From assembly GCA_039881145.1 (NCBI GenBank), contig JAYKKI010000137.1, forward strand, positions 1,042,501 to 1,106,500: a DNA stretch of 64,000 nt. The letters are read 5' to 3'. Of the stretch, positions 37,157 to 49,317 are shown piece by piece. This DNA is from Druceiella hillmani (Eukaryota > Arthropoda > Insecta > Lepidoptera > Hepialidae). The notes beneath the pieces were generated by a model that saw only the letters and a program-made list of their open reading frames with translations, searched no databases and had not been told where the DNA came from. The position numbers and the translations under genes were made by a program. How positions within the stretch are numbered: the stretch's first letter is position 1; each line of letters starts with the position of its first letter.

Positions 37157-38974
37157 ATGTATAATTAATGAAAAGGCTCACTTTATTTCAGAACTTTATT
37201 TTGATGACTTAAAATAATAGAAATCGTTTAAAGGAATATTATCCATAAAATGATATTCTATATGGTTTTGTAAGTTTCCATCTGTTACTTTCCGTGAACT
37301 ACAATAATCTAGCTTATGCGCCATTCTAGGCTCTAATTATCTCTTTTCAAATTTATCAAGAACTTTAACGTTTAGTAACATTGCAATCGAATTAGAAAAG
37401 GTAGAATTTTTGTACAGGGGCCTCTCTAGGATTTTAAAATTCGAATTACATGGTATGTTGTAATACGTGCTGAAATCCAATTTGCAGAATTTTTCTTAAA
37501 GATATCACTATAGTACCAAGTAGAAAAACAATGAATATTTTTAAAGATGGTTGATGATCTTCAGAAGCTACTTCAGACTTTAAAAAAACTTTGTACGTTT
37601 TTGCAGGTTATGGTGTATTCTTATACTAAACATATTGTACTTTCAAAAATTACGTGGTTATATACAACCATCTAATCTTTTGCATTCAAAACATTATTCA
37701 GGATTTGACTTCAAAATCTTAGTTTTCTACATTGCAGGCAAAATATTGAAGGCAACATTTTAAAAGCATTGTGGATTTTTATTATATACTCTTTTATTTA
37801 TTTATTTACATACGTTTACTAAACAATCAAGCGAATGTAGTTATTTTCAAAGGTTAAATTATCAGTTATAAAATACCTATATCGATATTTCATTTTCTAA
37901 TTGAAAACTATGATAAAATTTCAGAAAATTGCTTTGGCTTATAATAATCTAATGTTTTCGAATCAAATTATGACGTTTCATATTTAACAAAAAGTTTGGA
38001 TATAATAAATTAGGTGATGTGGATGGAGTATTGAATAAAGAGCTGTATTTTTTCTAATATTTATACATATTATTGACGATTATCCGCAGAGATAACAATT
38101 CAATTGGACTGTTCTTTTTGACTCGTCTTCTGTTTACGATTTATTTACGGTCTATGTTATTTAATCAATGCCTAGTGATGTGCTTAACTTAGTAATGCGG
38201 TGAAATGTGTATTCATTGTAGATTCGATTGAATAAATGTTTCATTGGTTCATAGATTTTCGATATCGTTTAGAAATAATTGTTGATCACTCCCACAAAGT
38301 CAATCACAACGTGCCAATTGTAACCCAGAAATATACCGAAATTAATGAAAACCTAGTTATTAACTTCAAAGAAATTATAATAAACTATTGAGAGATTTTG
38401 ATTGTAGATTATGGAAAGTGATATTATTTTTAGCAAAAAAAACTGTCAACATATTTTGTGGAACAACATAAACTGTCAATATATTAGTGTGGATAGTGAA
38501 GACTTTAAGATATGTTTATGTTCTTAAGTCTTATTGGGGATATTTAAAGAAAAGAATATTGTAATTGTTATAAATTTCCACTAAGTGCGTTACGGAATAT
38601 ATGAACAAGTTTGATTATGTCTTTCAATGAAACTAATATTTCAATTTTATATGTAAACAGTAGAGAATAACTTTAAACTTCATTAGTGTTTAGTTGCTTG
38701 TTAACTAGTTTCTGAAAGTATAAACTCATTAAATTTCAAAATTATCCAATGACTTTTGATATTTTAAATTTTGTTTTATATATAATGCCCATTGTCGTCA
38801 TTTTGCATCGTATATTGAAAAAGCAAATTACCTCAAAAATAACTTATAAAAATATTAGTGTTTGTTGAATTTAATGGATATTTTAGATCACATGACGGTA
38901 TGTCCTATAATTATTCAACTTATTTATACCAAACAGGGCGAATACTTATAGAGTATACTTTCATAGAAAACAAA
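37157..38974. other. AT-rich non-coding stretch
   Basis: Nothing recognised; composition uniformly AT-rich. Confidence 0.45.
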
Positions 38975-39245
38975 CCGCGTATCCTAACCTGTTTACTCAC
39001 AGACTTTCTCTTTAATTTTCGCCAAAACTGTCAACAGATATTATTGTACCTGGATCCATGCGATAGCACAAACGTGCCTCCACTCAACAATTCTGCTTCT
39101 ATTTGGCGAACGTCGGTAAACATTCACACTACTTGCCGCGGCAAACATCGTTACCTTTTTGGCTATTCATAACCACCACTAAGTTTAATTTCGGGGCAAA
39201 TAGTCTTTAGACGGTGCTACTTTGTAACTCGTTATGTTACGCGTT
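38975..39245 (+). repeat. Dispersed repeat family R, copy B
   Basis: Contains TATCCTAACCTGTTTACT, CTCCACTCAACAATTCTG, GGTAAACATTCACACTAC, CGGCAAACATCGTTACC, AGTTTAATTTCGGGGCAAAT and TGTTACGCG in the same order as copies A (18840) and C (62925). A 104-residue open frame across it is not shared by the other copies. Confidence 0.65.
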
Positions 39246-39804
39246 AACAGTTTTATTACTATTAGCTTCACCGGGCTGAATAAGCATTAAAGTTGGATAA
39301 TAGAGAAAGGGCTTTAATTTCTAGTAAAGAGCCTGTCCACCGAAAGATATTTTAGAAACATTATATTTGTAGTATAATGGCGTATTATGAGAAGACAATA
39401 GATATTTATTATTTCGATCTTCATCATAAACGTCCTTGCGATTAAGAAGAAAGCGATTATAAAAGTATTTTCAAACTAATTTTTCTCATTCACTATCCGA
39501 CCTGAACCAAATATTTTCCTTGTCCCTCAGAAATATAAAGGTATTCCTAATAAGATCATGTCAGTCTGTCACAAAGCTTTTTTTATTGACTGTTTGACCT
39601 AGAAACTTGAAATATATTAACCCACGCAGATCTTGATTAGCTTAAATTCAAAAATATCCAGATGAAAATTTTAAGGGTAACCTGGAAGGTTATTTTTTAA
39701 ATCCATATAAGGGGCGGGGTGTCGTCTGAAATAGTTTTTTTTTCAAATTGTAGGTATTAAGTCTCCGAAGATACATCAAATATATGCAAAAAATAGTTTA
39801 ACAA
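39246..39804. other. Non-coding stretch with a possible old repeat piece
   Basis: GTCAGTCTGTCACAAAGC and GACCTAGAAACTTGAAATAT (39562-39617) recall the CTGTCTGTCA..TTGAAATTT words of the lepidopteran repeat seen at 2280, but the match is weak. Confidence 0.3.
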
Positions 39805-39844
39805 TCTCAAATATGGGAGGGGGGCACCCCTCCCATATTTGAGA
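39805..39844. repeat. Perfect 18-bp hairpin with 4-nt loop
   Basis: TCTCAAATATGGGAGGGG (39805-39822) and CCCCTCCCATATTTGAGA (39827-39844) are exact complements around GGCA. It is the strongest short palindrome in the window. Confidence 0.95.
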
Positions 39845-40383
39845 CTATTAAATCCAAAATTATTGAAAAGAAACAGACTTTTTAGAGCCTACTCTAGGAA
39901 AAGTATTACGATGACCTTAGATATCATAATTTTTTAAATATGCACCACAATAAATTTACGTTCACGAATCATAATATAGGTTATGAAACCTTTACAGCGT
40001 AAGTCCGACTAGTAGTTGACATGTTTTTAAAAAGGAAAATTTTCATTTTTTCCTAAATATTAAAAATGACACGTTTCTTTTACACTTCTTTTATAAAACG
40101 ATTTCTTTAATTTTATAATAACAAATAAAACACAAAATGTTTCTATTTGGTAATTTTTGAGGTGTTTACGTCGATTAAAAGAAAAACTGTAATGCCAGTA
40201 TCATAACACGGTCAAATGCAGCTGAAGGAAGTCGGATTGTGTTGCTGCTGTTGTAAATTATATTTATGACCAACATATATGCAGGTTAATCAAGGATATA
40301 TAAATAAATTAAGTGCATATCCTGTTAGTTATATTATGGATGAAGTACATGTAAAATTAGTAATAAACAAATTACAAATAGAC
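39845..40383. other. AT-rich non-coding stretch
   Basis: Nothing recognised. Confidence 0.45.
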
Positions 40384-40570
40384 AAAATTTTGACAGTTTA
40401 CTTTTGACACGCATAACTTAAAAAATAGCTGACAGCATTAATGATCGCCATTTTTGTGTGTTTTCGAGCATACATATATATTTGTAAAAATTTTGACAGT
40501 TATAATATACAAAAAAATTATGAAGGCATTATTGAGCGCTATTTTTTTTGTTTTTGTGCATGCGTACACT
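40384..40570. repeat. Imperfect tandem duplication, about 103-bp period
   Basis: AAAATTTTGACAGTT starts at 40384 and 40487. In both units it is followed by AGCATTAATGATCGCCATTT or GGCATTATTGAGCGCTATTT, then TTTTGTG and GCATAC or GCGTAC. The 106-residue open frame that starts inside it has no recognisable domain. Confidence 0.7.
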
Positions 40571-40930
40571 TCTCTCATTCTATCTTGTTAATTTATCTCT
40601 CTCGGTTGTTAGCAAAGTTCCTCTTTTCCATCCTTCTTGCGAAAAATTCGTTACATTCTGACATTAAAAGGAAACGTTGCATGAAGAACCTTACGGCCTT
40701 GATATTTTACTCTTATTGCGCCCCAATAAGTTTCATTTCAATTACTGTATCTCAATCCTAAATATATAGGATACTGAATAGTATTAGTACAAGCTATATT
40801 GAACCAATCTGGTGAGGGGATATTATATGGCATGCATTTCTTAACAAGTTTCCACATTTTTTATCAAAAGAAATATTCGAAGTTTCGAATAATAAGTATT
40901 TCTATAATTCTCTGATTTATTTACATACGC

Positions 40931-41103
40931 AAACCTAATTTAACTCAACATAATTTAACCTAATCAAACATGACTCAGTATAAACCAACATAACCTATCT
41001 TAATCCAACCTAATCCAAAGTAACCTAATCCAATCCTACTTAACCTAACCCAATCTAACACACCCATCTTAACCTAACCAAATTTAAACTAAAGTAACCT
41101 AAT
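40931..41103. repeat. Degenerate telomere-like (CCTAA)n island
   Basis: Words such as TAACCTAATC, CCAACCTAATCC, CTTAACCTAACCCAATCT and TTAACCTAACC recur over 170 bp with T/C substitutions. The insect telomere repeat is TTAGG, whose complement is CCTAA. It is an interstitial relic or an independently expanded CCTAA-like simple repeat. Confidence 0.7.
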
Positions 41104-41422
41104 ACTACTTCATATTTATTTTATGACAAAAAAACTTTATTCTTATGTGATATATGAAAAAGATTTATTTTCAACCATCCTCGTTTTAATATTTTCACTT
41201 CCCATTAAGTCTCAACATTTTTTAACGATATTAATGAGCAAAACACGGAGGAGAAAGTGATACCGTTAGGAGGGTAGAATAATCACATTTCGGAAAGTTT
41301 TTACGAGAATAAACGCTTATTTTTGTGTTGATTTAATAGCGTTTAAATAATACTATGAGAAATATTCAAAAACGATAACTTGAATAACGATTTTCAGGTG
41401 ACTTAAAATAGTAAATAATCCG

Positions 41423-41425
<3 letters not shown>

Positions 41426-41487
<62 letters not shown>

Positions 41488-41490
41488 ATA
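41426..41490. repeat. (TA)n(TG)n microsatellite
   Basis: About 27 TA units to 41479, then TGTGTGTGTATA. Confidence 0.97.
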
Positions 41491-43708
41491 TCATGTACAC
41501 GCGTATAAATAGTCCATGGAACACCTACATCCCTACACTTAAAATTTTGTTTTGTTTGATTCGCCTACTATTAAGCTTTGCGGTAAGCATATATTTGATT
41601 TTTTAACGTTCCGTGATGAAATTAGAACCATTAAAATTTCAGTATTTATCACCCTCTGTCTCATTTGCATAGTTTCTACATTTCCGAGCTACGTACAAGA
41701 AACTTGCAATTAATATAATGTAATGTTACATGTACACTGTGTGGAAATCTTAATTGACGTGAAAGACAACACTAAAAAAAAAATGTAGTTCCTTCCGCAT
41801 AAATTTTTCCAACACGTTGGACATCGTCCAACAGACTATTTACCATTCTTTTATTTTTAAGGCTCAACTACTTCTCTCGTCTTATTTATTTACTATAGAT
41901 TTAAAACATCCGAAAAATAATTAGATACTATCGTTTGATCATAACTTTACATTGAATTTATTTAGGTTTATTTAATTTTTTTCGGTTTTAAGAGATATAA
42001 ACTACTAGGCAGCTCTATATTATGATCAGTTTTTATGTTTTATAACAATGTATATAAGATGGTCTGCTAAAACGTCTGTACATATGATTTATTATTTAAT
42101 GGATTATTAAGATATAAATTCGATATTAATTTTATTTTCTTCCTTGAATGTTTTTTGTAAAATATTTATTTTATAGTTTTCTTATATCATTGCCTACATT
42201 GGTTCTTACGAAATTAGTTTTTAAGGTTCTACAAATACGCAATGATTTTTAAAATGATAGCTTGATAAATAGCTTGAAATATACCCGGATTGACTAGAAA
42301 TAAGATAATTCTTTTTTTCAGATGATTTCATAACATTTATAATTTAATATAAATATTAAACCATTGTTTACCGAATAGCTTGAGCCACACTTAACGTACC
42401 TATCGTATTTTTAAAAGAAAGGAAATAATATAAATACAGTTAGGTAAGAACTTAATTTTGGCTATCCTGAATCTAGAATACACTTAATTTGAAGACAGCT
42501 TACGAAACTCGATATCTATATATCCAGTTTCATACTATTATCCTTGCTGATACAATTTGTAACGATTTACCTTGGATAAATTAAAAAATTGAATGTTATT
42601 GCTATGGAGACTGATTTTGTCCATAACGAGTTCAAAAATAAATCATACACATGATTTATTTACCAAGCTTTGGCCGAAGCTGTTCAGAATGTAATCACTT
42701 ACTCAGCCACGAGAACGAGTTACTTTACTTTTACTTAATATATGAACAGTGGTTTGGAAAAAAGCCCTCAAGAGGCTATCTTTTATTTATATTACTTTTG
42801 GTTGCGAAATCGACAGCAAGTCAATTGGTTTAAGGTGAAATTGGAAAGAGGTATGATATTTAACATAATAATTTGGATGACTTAAAGAATTAAGAAGGAA
42901 CAATAATTTTGGCGAAAATTTGAATATTGAGAAGAAAATGTTTGCAGACAATTTTACTTGGTATCCAACGTCATGAGTCATGGTAGTAAATTTCAGTTAT
43001 TAACATTTCAAAAAGTGAAGACGGGTACAAAGTAAGAAATATGGAATACAGAAAGTATAGCAGTTGAAAAAATTGATCACGATAATTATTATATGCAAAT
43101 ATGCTGGACTTGGTTCTATGAAATTTAAGAAATTCATGATATTAGAAAAAATCCTTTGTTTGCTCAATGACTGGTTTTTTTTTATAATACAATCACGTTG
43201 ATATTACGCACATAAATCTTTCAAATATTAATATGAGCAATACCTATTAATTTTACTGCATCTAAAGTAACTAAGTAAATTTTTGGAATGATCAAATGAA
43301 AATAGCACATTATATGCCTAAGTAAAAAAAAATTATGGTATCAGTTATAGAATATTAAACTAATACTAGAACTTGACTGATATACACTGATTATCAACCG
43401 AACTAAATTTTTCAGTTTTCTCTACTTTTTATGGGGCATAGCCATTCCGAGTATATGAAATATTCTACACTTAGAGGTATTTTGTGAATTAGTCGGCGAA
43501 ATTATTATCAATCTTGTATGTGAGCTAAGTCACATTTCAGATTGTCTATTGTAGTATAGTCAACAAATTTATTATATTTTTATAATTGTCGTATACTTTA
43601 ATTTCGCAAGTATTTTGATTAAAGTAAATAAAGATAGGAGTGGCCCTCCTTGTAATTCACAAACTTTAAGAGGCTATAATTTATAAAGATCGGTAGGCTT
43701 TATATTAA
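41491..43708. other. AT-rich non-coding stretch
   Basis: About 2.2 kb with no supported gene or element. The frames at 42651 and 42787 are on opposite strands, short and without domains. Confidence 0.45.
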
Positions 43709-43749
43709 TATATATATGTACTTTATATTAATTAAAGTACATATATATA
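43709..43749. repeat. 17-bp hairpin
   Basis: TATATATATGTACTTTA and TAAAGTACATATATATA enclose 7 nt. Confidence 0.85.
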
Positions 43750-44384
43750 AAACAACCGATTTCTCAGTAAATTAACTTCGATATTATAAACATGGGGATA
43801 ATCTCCAACTATTTTTTTACTTTCACGAACGTAAGGTTAAATTTACAATTTTATTTAACTTATTCGCTTAATTGATAGGATGATTTTATACATAAACTCT
43901 TAAGTCAATGTATTTAACAAGGAAATTAATTTATTTATATTACTAATGTGTGAGAATTATGTGATTATGAAAAATAGCTCAAAATACAGAAAAAACGTTA
44001 TTGTTTAGAAAAGGAAATGGTCTGAAAAGGAAAAATTATTTTAGATTACTCAACTTGTTAAAGCACTACTGGTGTTTCGTTTGTAATATAATAAAGTCAA
44101 AGCCATAATTTTTTATAACTATTTCATAATGAACCTGTTGTATTATTTGACATGTGTTAAATCTTTATGTTTCTATTGTTATTTCATTTTACAAAGATTC
44201 TCAATAATTTTTTAACGTGGTCAAAAAGCTGTTACAATACTTATACACGGAACCATATGGTTATTTCCCTATTCTATTTCCATTCCATTTCTATATCCTA
44301 CCGACTTTCTGTTAGGTATGTTAGGTTATCATATGTTAGAGTAGAGAAAAACAGTTTTATTGGTGAAATTTAGTTTACATCAAC
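43750..44384. other. AT-rich non-coding stretch
   Basis: Nothing recognised. Confidence 0.45.
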
Positions 44385-44735
44385 GATTTCAAGAGATATA
44401 TACGACTACGGAAACTAACTTATTTTGTGTGTATCCTGAATCGCGCGTCATAGGTTATTATTTACAAATACCGTTTTGTTATTTTTTTGCTTTCCTTAAT
44501 TATAATATGATTAAATAATCCTTACGTTTGTTTCTTTACTTTTAAAATTGTACATTCCTACATGTGGTATTTTCTTTGAATTATAAAAGGAAGAAAACAC
44601 GAATTAAATAAATAATTTCTTGGGATATATACAACTACGGAATTCTACTTTGTGCGTACCCTGAAACACACGTAACAGCTTATTTTTATATGTACATATT
44701 TATTAGCCCCTTTTTTCCTTACTTATAATATGATC
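44385..44735. repeat. Two direct copies of a 120-bp segment, 229 bp apart
   Basis: GATATATACGACTACGGAA (44395) and GATATATACAACTACGGAA (44624) each lead to TTTGTG.GTA.CCTGAA..C.CGT, then a TTATT run, then TTATAATATGAT. About 100 bp of unrelated sequence lies between. Confidence 0.7.
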
Positions 44736-45863
44736 TATCTCAGAGGTTATCTCAGTGTGTTTTTTTAAACCGTGTTTTCTTCCATTTAGCACTTTCACTT
44801 TTTACTTTCCACTTTTCCACTTTTTACTTTCTTGAAATGTTTGAATATTAAATTCGCTGTTATATATTTTTCCAGTGAATATTCCACGATTAAACTTTTA
44901 CGACTATTCTCGTTTTTATGACCAATTTTTTTCTTTAGTACATTCTTAGCCGCATTCTGCATTGTTTCAGCCGTACCTGCTCACCTGTTCAAATCTCCAA
45001 AAAAAATACTCATCCATTTGCTTTATTATCTCTGCTCATATTTATTTCACATATTATTTTGCATTTATTTCATTCGACTCTCGATTTCCATTTATCAAGA
45101 TATATTTCTTACATTCTTTCTTTATTCACATTGATCTTTTCTATGCACTTACATTTTCACTAATTTTTCAATTAGATGACCTACAAAGTGTTAGAAAAAA
45201 CAGGTTTTAAATTAAAGTAATTTTGTTTTAAATTAGAACTTATATTGCCGCCATATAGTGTTTAGTTTTAAAATTATGTGAAATTTAGGATAAATGTTTA
45301 GATCGAAAAAGAACAATTTAGCCCGTGCATTTTCAATGCCATGATATCTAGAGAAATAAAACCAAACAAAAACCTAGGGAGTTATAGTAGAATTTCGACA
45401 AAAATATTGCGTATCAAAGCTTTCTATATTTACAAGGAATTCCGTTAGTATGGTAACTAATAAATAGTATGGTAAAAGAGGGAAGCTATCAATAACTCAT
45501 AACATTCATTACCATGGTGACTAAAAGCTTGATATATATTTTAATTAAATATGCTTATCAAACACGAGGAAATTAGTCAAGAGATATATACAAATTGATC
45601 ATGTAAATTGGTTTGTTTCTAAACCCGGATGTCATCTCTCGAAAAGGGTAGACCGTTGATGAGCTGTCGATTTTACGTTTCAAATGGTTAATAATTGCCT
45701 TATCGGCTCAGGAATTTGAGTAAGATTACATTTCCACATACTTTTGGAAACCATCGTCAATAAAATTGTCAGGGGTTGAAAGGGTCGGGTAAATTGCTTG
45801 ACTGTTTCACTAGGGCTATAGGATTTCATTTTTGGTGAACTAATATAGGAGTGAATTTGATTC
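44736..45863. other. AT-rich non-coding stretch
   Basis: A low-complexity CACTTTTTACTTTC patch lies at 44792-44832. The 82-residue frame at 44962 is rich in Phe, Ser and Ile and has no domain. Confidence 0.4.
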
Positions 45864-45934
45864 TGCGTCCCGTTAATACTTTCAGGGCAGATGACATGTT
45901 ATTAACATTTGTACTGAAAGTATTAAAGGACGCG
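45864..45934. repeat. Imperfect 22-bp hairpin of pre-miRNA-like size
   Basis: TGCGTCCCGTTAATACTTTC continuing AG (5' arm) pairs with CTGAAAGTATTAAAGGACGC continuing G (3' arm), with three non-Watson-Crick positions and a loop of about 28 nt. Total size about 70 nt. A decayed miniature inverted-repeat element is equally possible. Confidence 0.6.
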
Positions 45935-46373
45935 TGTCATTAAAGCCGGCTTTACGTGTTTTTTGACAACATATCTGGTTCTTCGCATGTATGATAAACT
46001 GCGAAGAAGACATTAAAATTCAACTTACGAACAAGTTATTTGTTTAATTATTTTCCAAGTTTCTATCAAAACGTGACATCTATGTAAAAGTTAAATGTGC
46101 ACAAAGTTATTTCTATAACCTGCGTAAAATAAAGTTGACCTAAACTCGCATGGACAATGTTTTGTTTATCAGTTGGTCTAGAAATGTACTTCTAGTTGGC
46201 ACTTGACACGTGTTTACTTATATTCCACCAAAAGTCTATTAACGACAATCATCTGGTCTGTGTTAGGATTACTTACATCAGGAAAAAAGACCTGTCTATT
46301 TGCATTGTCACAATGGTTTCTCTCAGAAATTATTTGACCAGTACTTAGTTTGTCTAGCGTAAAAGCACAATAA

Positions 46374-46592
46374 TTCAAAGTTTTATTTCAGCAGAAGCGG
46401 ACCTACAATGCGGACAATTTAAACGTTACATCGTCACTTCGCCCTAACCTTACTAATGGCGAACTTATACGGATAACATCCGGTCCAATATCCGCTTCGT
46501 CATTCAACCCCTGGACGCTCTTCCTTTTCCGACCCATCAAGGATATATGTATTTTGTTGTCGGTACACGAAGCAAATAGAGCACGTAATTAA
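46374..46592 (+). other. Weak exon candidate preceded by a good splice acceptor
   Basis: TTTTATTTCAG ends at 46391. From 46392 the frame stays open for 66 codons to TAA at 46590-46592, with composition clearly less AT-rich than its surroundings. Words include QKRTYNADNLNVTSSLRP, ITSGPISASSFNPWTLFLF and HEANRARN; two N-glycosylation sequons are visible. No homologue is recognised and no start codon or partner exon was found. The phrase CCCTAACCTTACTAATGG resembles the start of repeat family R (62930), so it may simply be another repeat copy. Confidence 0.2.
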
Positions 46593-47520
46593 ATTTGGTT
46601 AGAATAAACAGATCAGAAATAGTTTTATACAATCGTGTCAGAGCGTTAGAATCTGTAGTTACGTCAGAATATTTATAGTTGTCTTATTTTCTATATAAAA
46701 ATCTCTCGATATTTAATTGTTTGTAATTCTAGGGGACTTGCCATAAAACAAAATAAAAATATTTGTTGTTCAAAATATCTGTCACTTCATAGAGTTCATG
46801 TATTGTACACACGAACATAATGTAGGTCTTTGCGTTTTTTTCATAAATTTGAAAGGGTGATCTTATATTATAGGAGCGAATAAATGTGTGACACGATAAT
46901 TTATTATTAATTTCGTGATTCTTTTCGTGGGTCTGCAAATATAAAATACGAAATGAATTAAAAATATTTAGGAGTTAAAGTTAAATATTGCTAAAGTAAG
47001 AAAATAAATTAAATTTTGAATGAATAAAAGTGATTCTTGGCAGTAATATACTTAATTAATAGAGATCTTGTTGTCGAGAAGCCTGAAAAAAAAGAAACGA
47101 CTTACTAAGTATGAGAGGGACTTGAAATACGAAGATTCCCTACACTTAGTATTTCTATTAAACTATATAAAAAATATTAAAATGATTTTTAAAAATTTTC
47201 ACATTTCGTTTATTATACTTTAACTAACCTAAAGATAAAGTGCATATTTCAAATAGTGTAAGCTTTAAAATCACTTTTATATTTTATTAATAAAAATTCA
47301 TTAAATTTTTAGAAATTTTTTTTTAATATTTCTGGATTGGGATATATTTATAGGCATAATTTCTACAGCCAACGTAACCCATTCGACCGTTTTTCTGGCT
47401 GAGTATGCAGAGGCCTTTTAGTGATGGAGTGGATGGATTTATTAGAAAGTAGAACTTTTTCCAAAGCAACTGGCAGACAATTTTTGATGTTTAAATTTAT
47501 TTTAACTCTACTTTTATTTT
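46593..47520. other. AT-rich non-coding stretch
   Basis: No supported feature up to the mariner fragment. Confidence 0.4.
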
Positions 47521-47723
47521 CCCCAATTATCGTTGTATAAAAATGTTTTCACTTTTTACACTTTTTTGGGCAACCCTTCAGAAGCAATCATCTATTGCGT
47601 AGGCTGCTTCTTAGTTTTGGTTTTGTAAAAATATATCCAGTTTTCGTCATCTATAATAATGTTGAATACAACATTTCTGTGACCTCAATCGAATTTTTCT
47701 AACATTTAACGACACCAATGGAC
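47521..47723 (-). pseudogene. Mariner-family transposase fragment (second locus)
   Basis: On the minus strand one frame reads VHWCR-stop-MLEKFD-stop-GHRNVV followed by IIIDDENWIYFYKTKTKKQ, stop, then EGLPKK. This matches the mariner stretch WCxxMLxKFxxG...VTGDExWIYxYxPETKxQS..W...G.PPKK around the first catalytic Asp. Three in-frame stops and no visible N- or C-terminal domains make it a dead fragment. It reads on the opposite strand to, and differs from, the remnant at 24702, so it is a separate insertion and apparently a different mariner lineage. Confidence 0.72.
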
Positions 47724-48184
47724 ACAAAGTAATGAAAATTCGCTTAGTTCAAAGCATAATAAGGCTTAAATGTTAAGATAAAATTTTCTTTTCTCTGCTT
47801 ATGCTAATGCCTAAAAGTTGCTCAAAATTGCTAATACATGGATTAGTCTCATGCCGGCCTTTATCAGTTGTCACTGTTCAGGGAAGTCTTTCGCCCAGAT
47901 TATCATTGACATTGAAATGCTGACATTTGGCCAGTTTAAACCAGTTTTAAATAGTAGCATGGAATTGGGTTATATCAAAAAATTTCAGTCGACGTCGATA
48001 GTTACTTTGTTATTGATTAATACCACATGAAAATTTATAAAAAATCAATAAATGGAATTTTTCTCGTATTAAATTCATCTTGGCATTGTACAAAAAATTC
48101 AAATTGGTGTTAGTTTTTAAAATTAAATGACAAATTCAAGCTAATTACTCCACTGGATTGTTAAAAACTTTGATTTTTAAATAT
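47724..48184. other. Non-coding stretch, possibly further mariner sequence
   Basis: The DNA preceding the fragment on its own strand should encode the helix-turn-helix part; no convincing match was found, and the plus-strand open frame at 47818-48030 is likely a shadow. Confidence 0.3.
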
Positions 48185-48185
48185 T

Positions 48186-48332
48186 GAATACATTTGGCGT
48201 TCATTTTACAGAAATTCATTATTCACAATTCAATGAAACTACGTGATGTAGTAATACTACAAAACCTAGGTCGTGGTAAAGAACTTAAAAAAGTAGAAAT
48301 AATACTACATCACGTAGTTTCATTGAATTGTG
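48186..48332. mobile_element. Inverted-repeat element, copy 3, internally deleted
   Basis: The left flank TGAATACATTTGGCGTTCAT is followed by CACAATTCAATGAAACTACG TGATGTAGTA (48223-48252) and its exact inverted complement ending at 48332. The left arm is cut short after 30-odd bases and joined directly to AAACCTAGGTCGTGG (48262), deleting the centre and both ribozyme cores. Both arms share a C/G variant (ATTCAATG and CATTGAAT) that the other copies lack. Confidence 0.65.
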
Positions 48333-49208
48333 AACTTTGATTTTAATTTTAAAATTGATTCTACTTAAGTTATTCATAAATTATTTATAATTAAGTTGTT
48401 TTTTATCACCAATATTTGACATCACTGCCTTAATGTTTTGCAGCTCAAAATAGTTTTATGAGAATCTGTTGGTCTAGTGTTATACCTAATTTTTCAACGT
48501 AAATGTGTTCGTCATTTTCATTACAATTTTTTATTTTACGTTGAAAAATGTCATTTTTATATAATCGTGACGAGATGAAGTAAAAAATATTATTTCTAAT
48601 ATTTTAGAGACCTTTTATTGAGAAATTTGGATACATAGGGTCATTTTTAAATAAAGATTTAGAAACAAAATACGGGACAAATGAAATAAGTCAGATTAAA
48701 ACCTTGAAAGGAAAAACGTCTGTTATTAAAACTACTTGACGTAGAAATTTGAAATTTGATATAGTAATGAAACATTAAAATAAAAAGATAACGATGATGC
48801 AATATCTACAAATATTTCTGATTTGTATAAAAAAATACATCATATTTCTTTAATTATCTACTATGATATTTTTCCTTGAATATGAACGTTTTAGCTACCT
48901 TAGTAGCATCAAATTCACTGGCAGCAAATTTTATTGCATTGAATATATTTTCGTAAATTAAATCTGCAATTATAGCTAAAAAACGATAAATTTTGTCGAA
49001 CAGAAAGAGAAATATCAAACAAATTTTAGTTATAATTCCTACTTCTCTACAAAATCATGAAATGTCGATTCGCTTTACCACCTCTTTGAAATTAAACAAG
49101 AAAATATAGCAAACTTGCTCACAAAATGTCCCCTACCGAGTCATGTCTGTTTATTCAATAACAGTCAGGTAGGCGTGGGGCAAACAGCAAATATTTGTCA
49201 ATGCAATA
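48333..49208. other. AT-rich non-coding stretch
   Basis: Nothing recognised. GAGTCATGTCTGTTTATTCAATAAC at 49138-49162 is slightly less AT-rich. Confidence 0.45.
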
Positions 49209-49317
49209 TATAAAGCTTAATCGGGTATCAAAACTGAGGGGCCATATTTATCTCGCCAAAGCTCCGTCGAACTTATATTCGATATGTGTCTACTTGGTCT
49301 TGAACTTCCGATACACA
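49209..49317 (+). repeat. Dispersed repeat Y, copy 1
   Basis: ATAAAGCTTAATCGGGTATC through CTTATATTCGATATGTGTCT and TTGGTCTTGAACTT parallels 56872-56962. No coding potential. Family unknown. Confidence 0.6.

Noticed and set aside
38858..39172. 104-codon open frame
   Set aside because: It overlaps dispersed repeat R copy B, and the frame is not kept in copies A and C.
40441..40761. 106-codon open frame starting with ATG
   Set aside because: It begins inside an imperfect tandem duplication, is dominated by Phe, Ile, Ser and Tyr as expected from AT-rich DNA, and shows no domain or signal-peptide logic.
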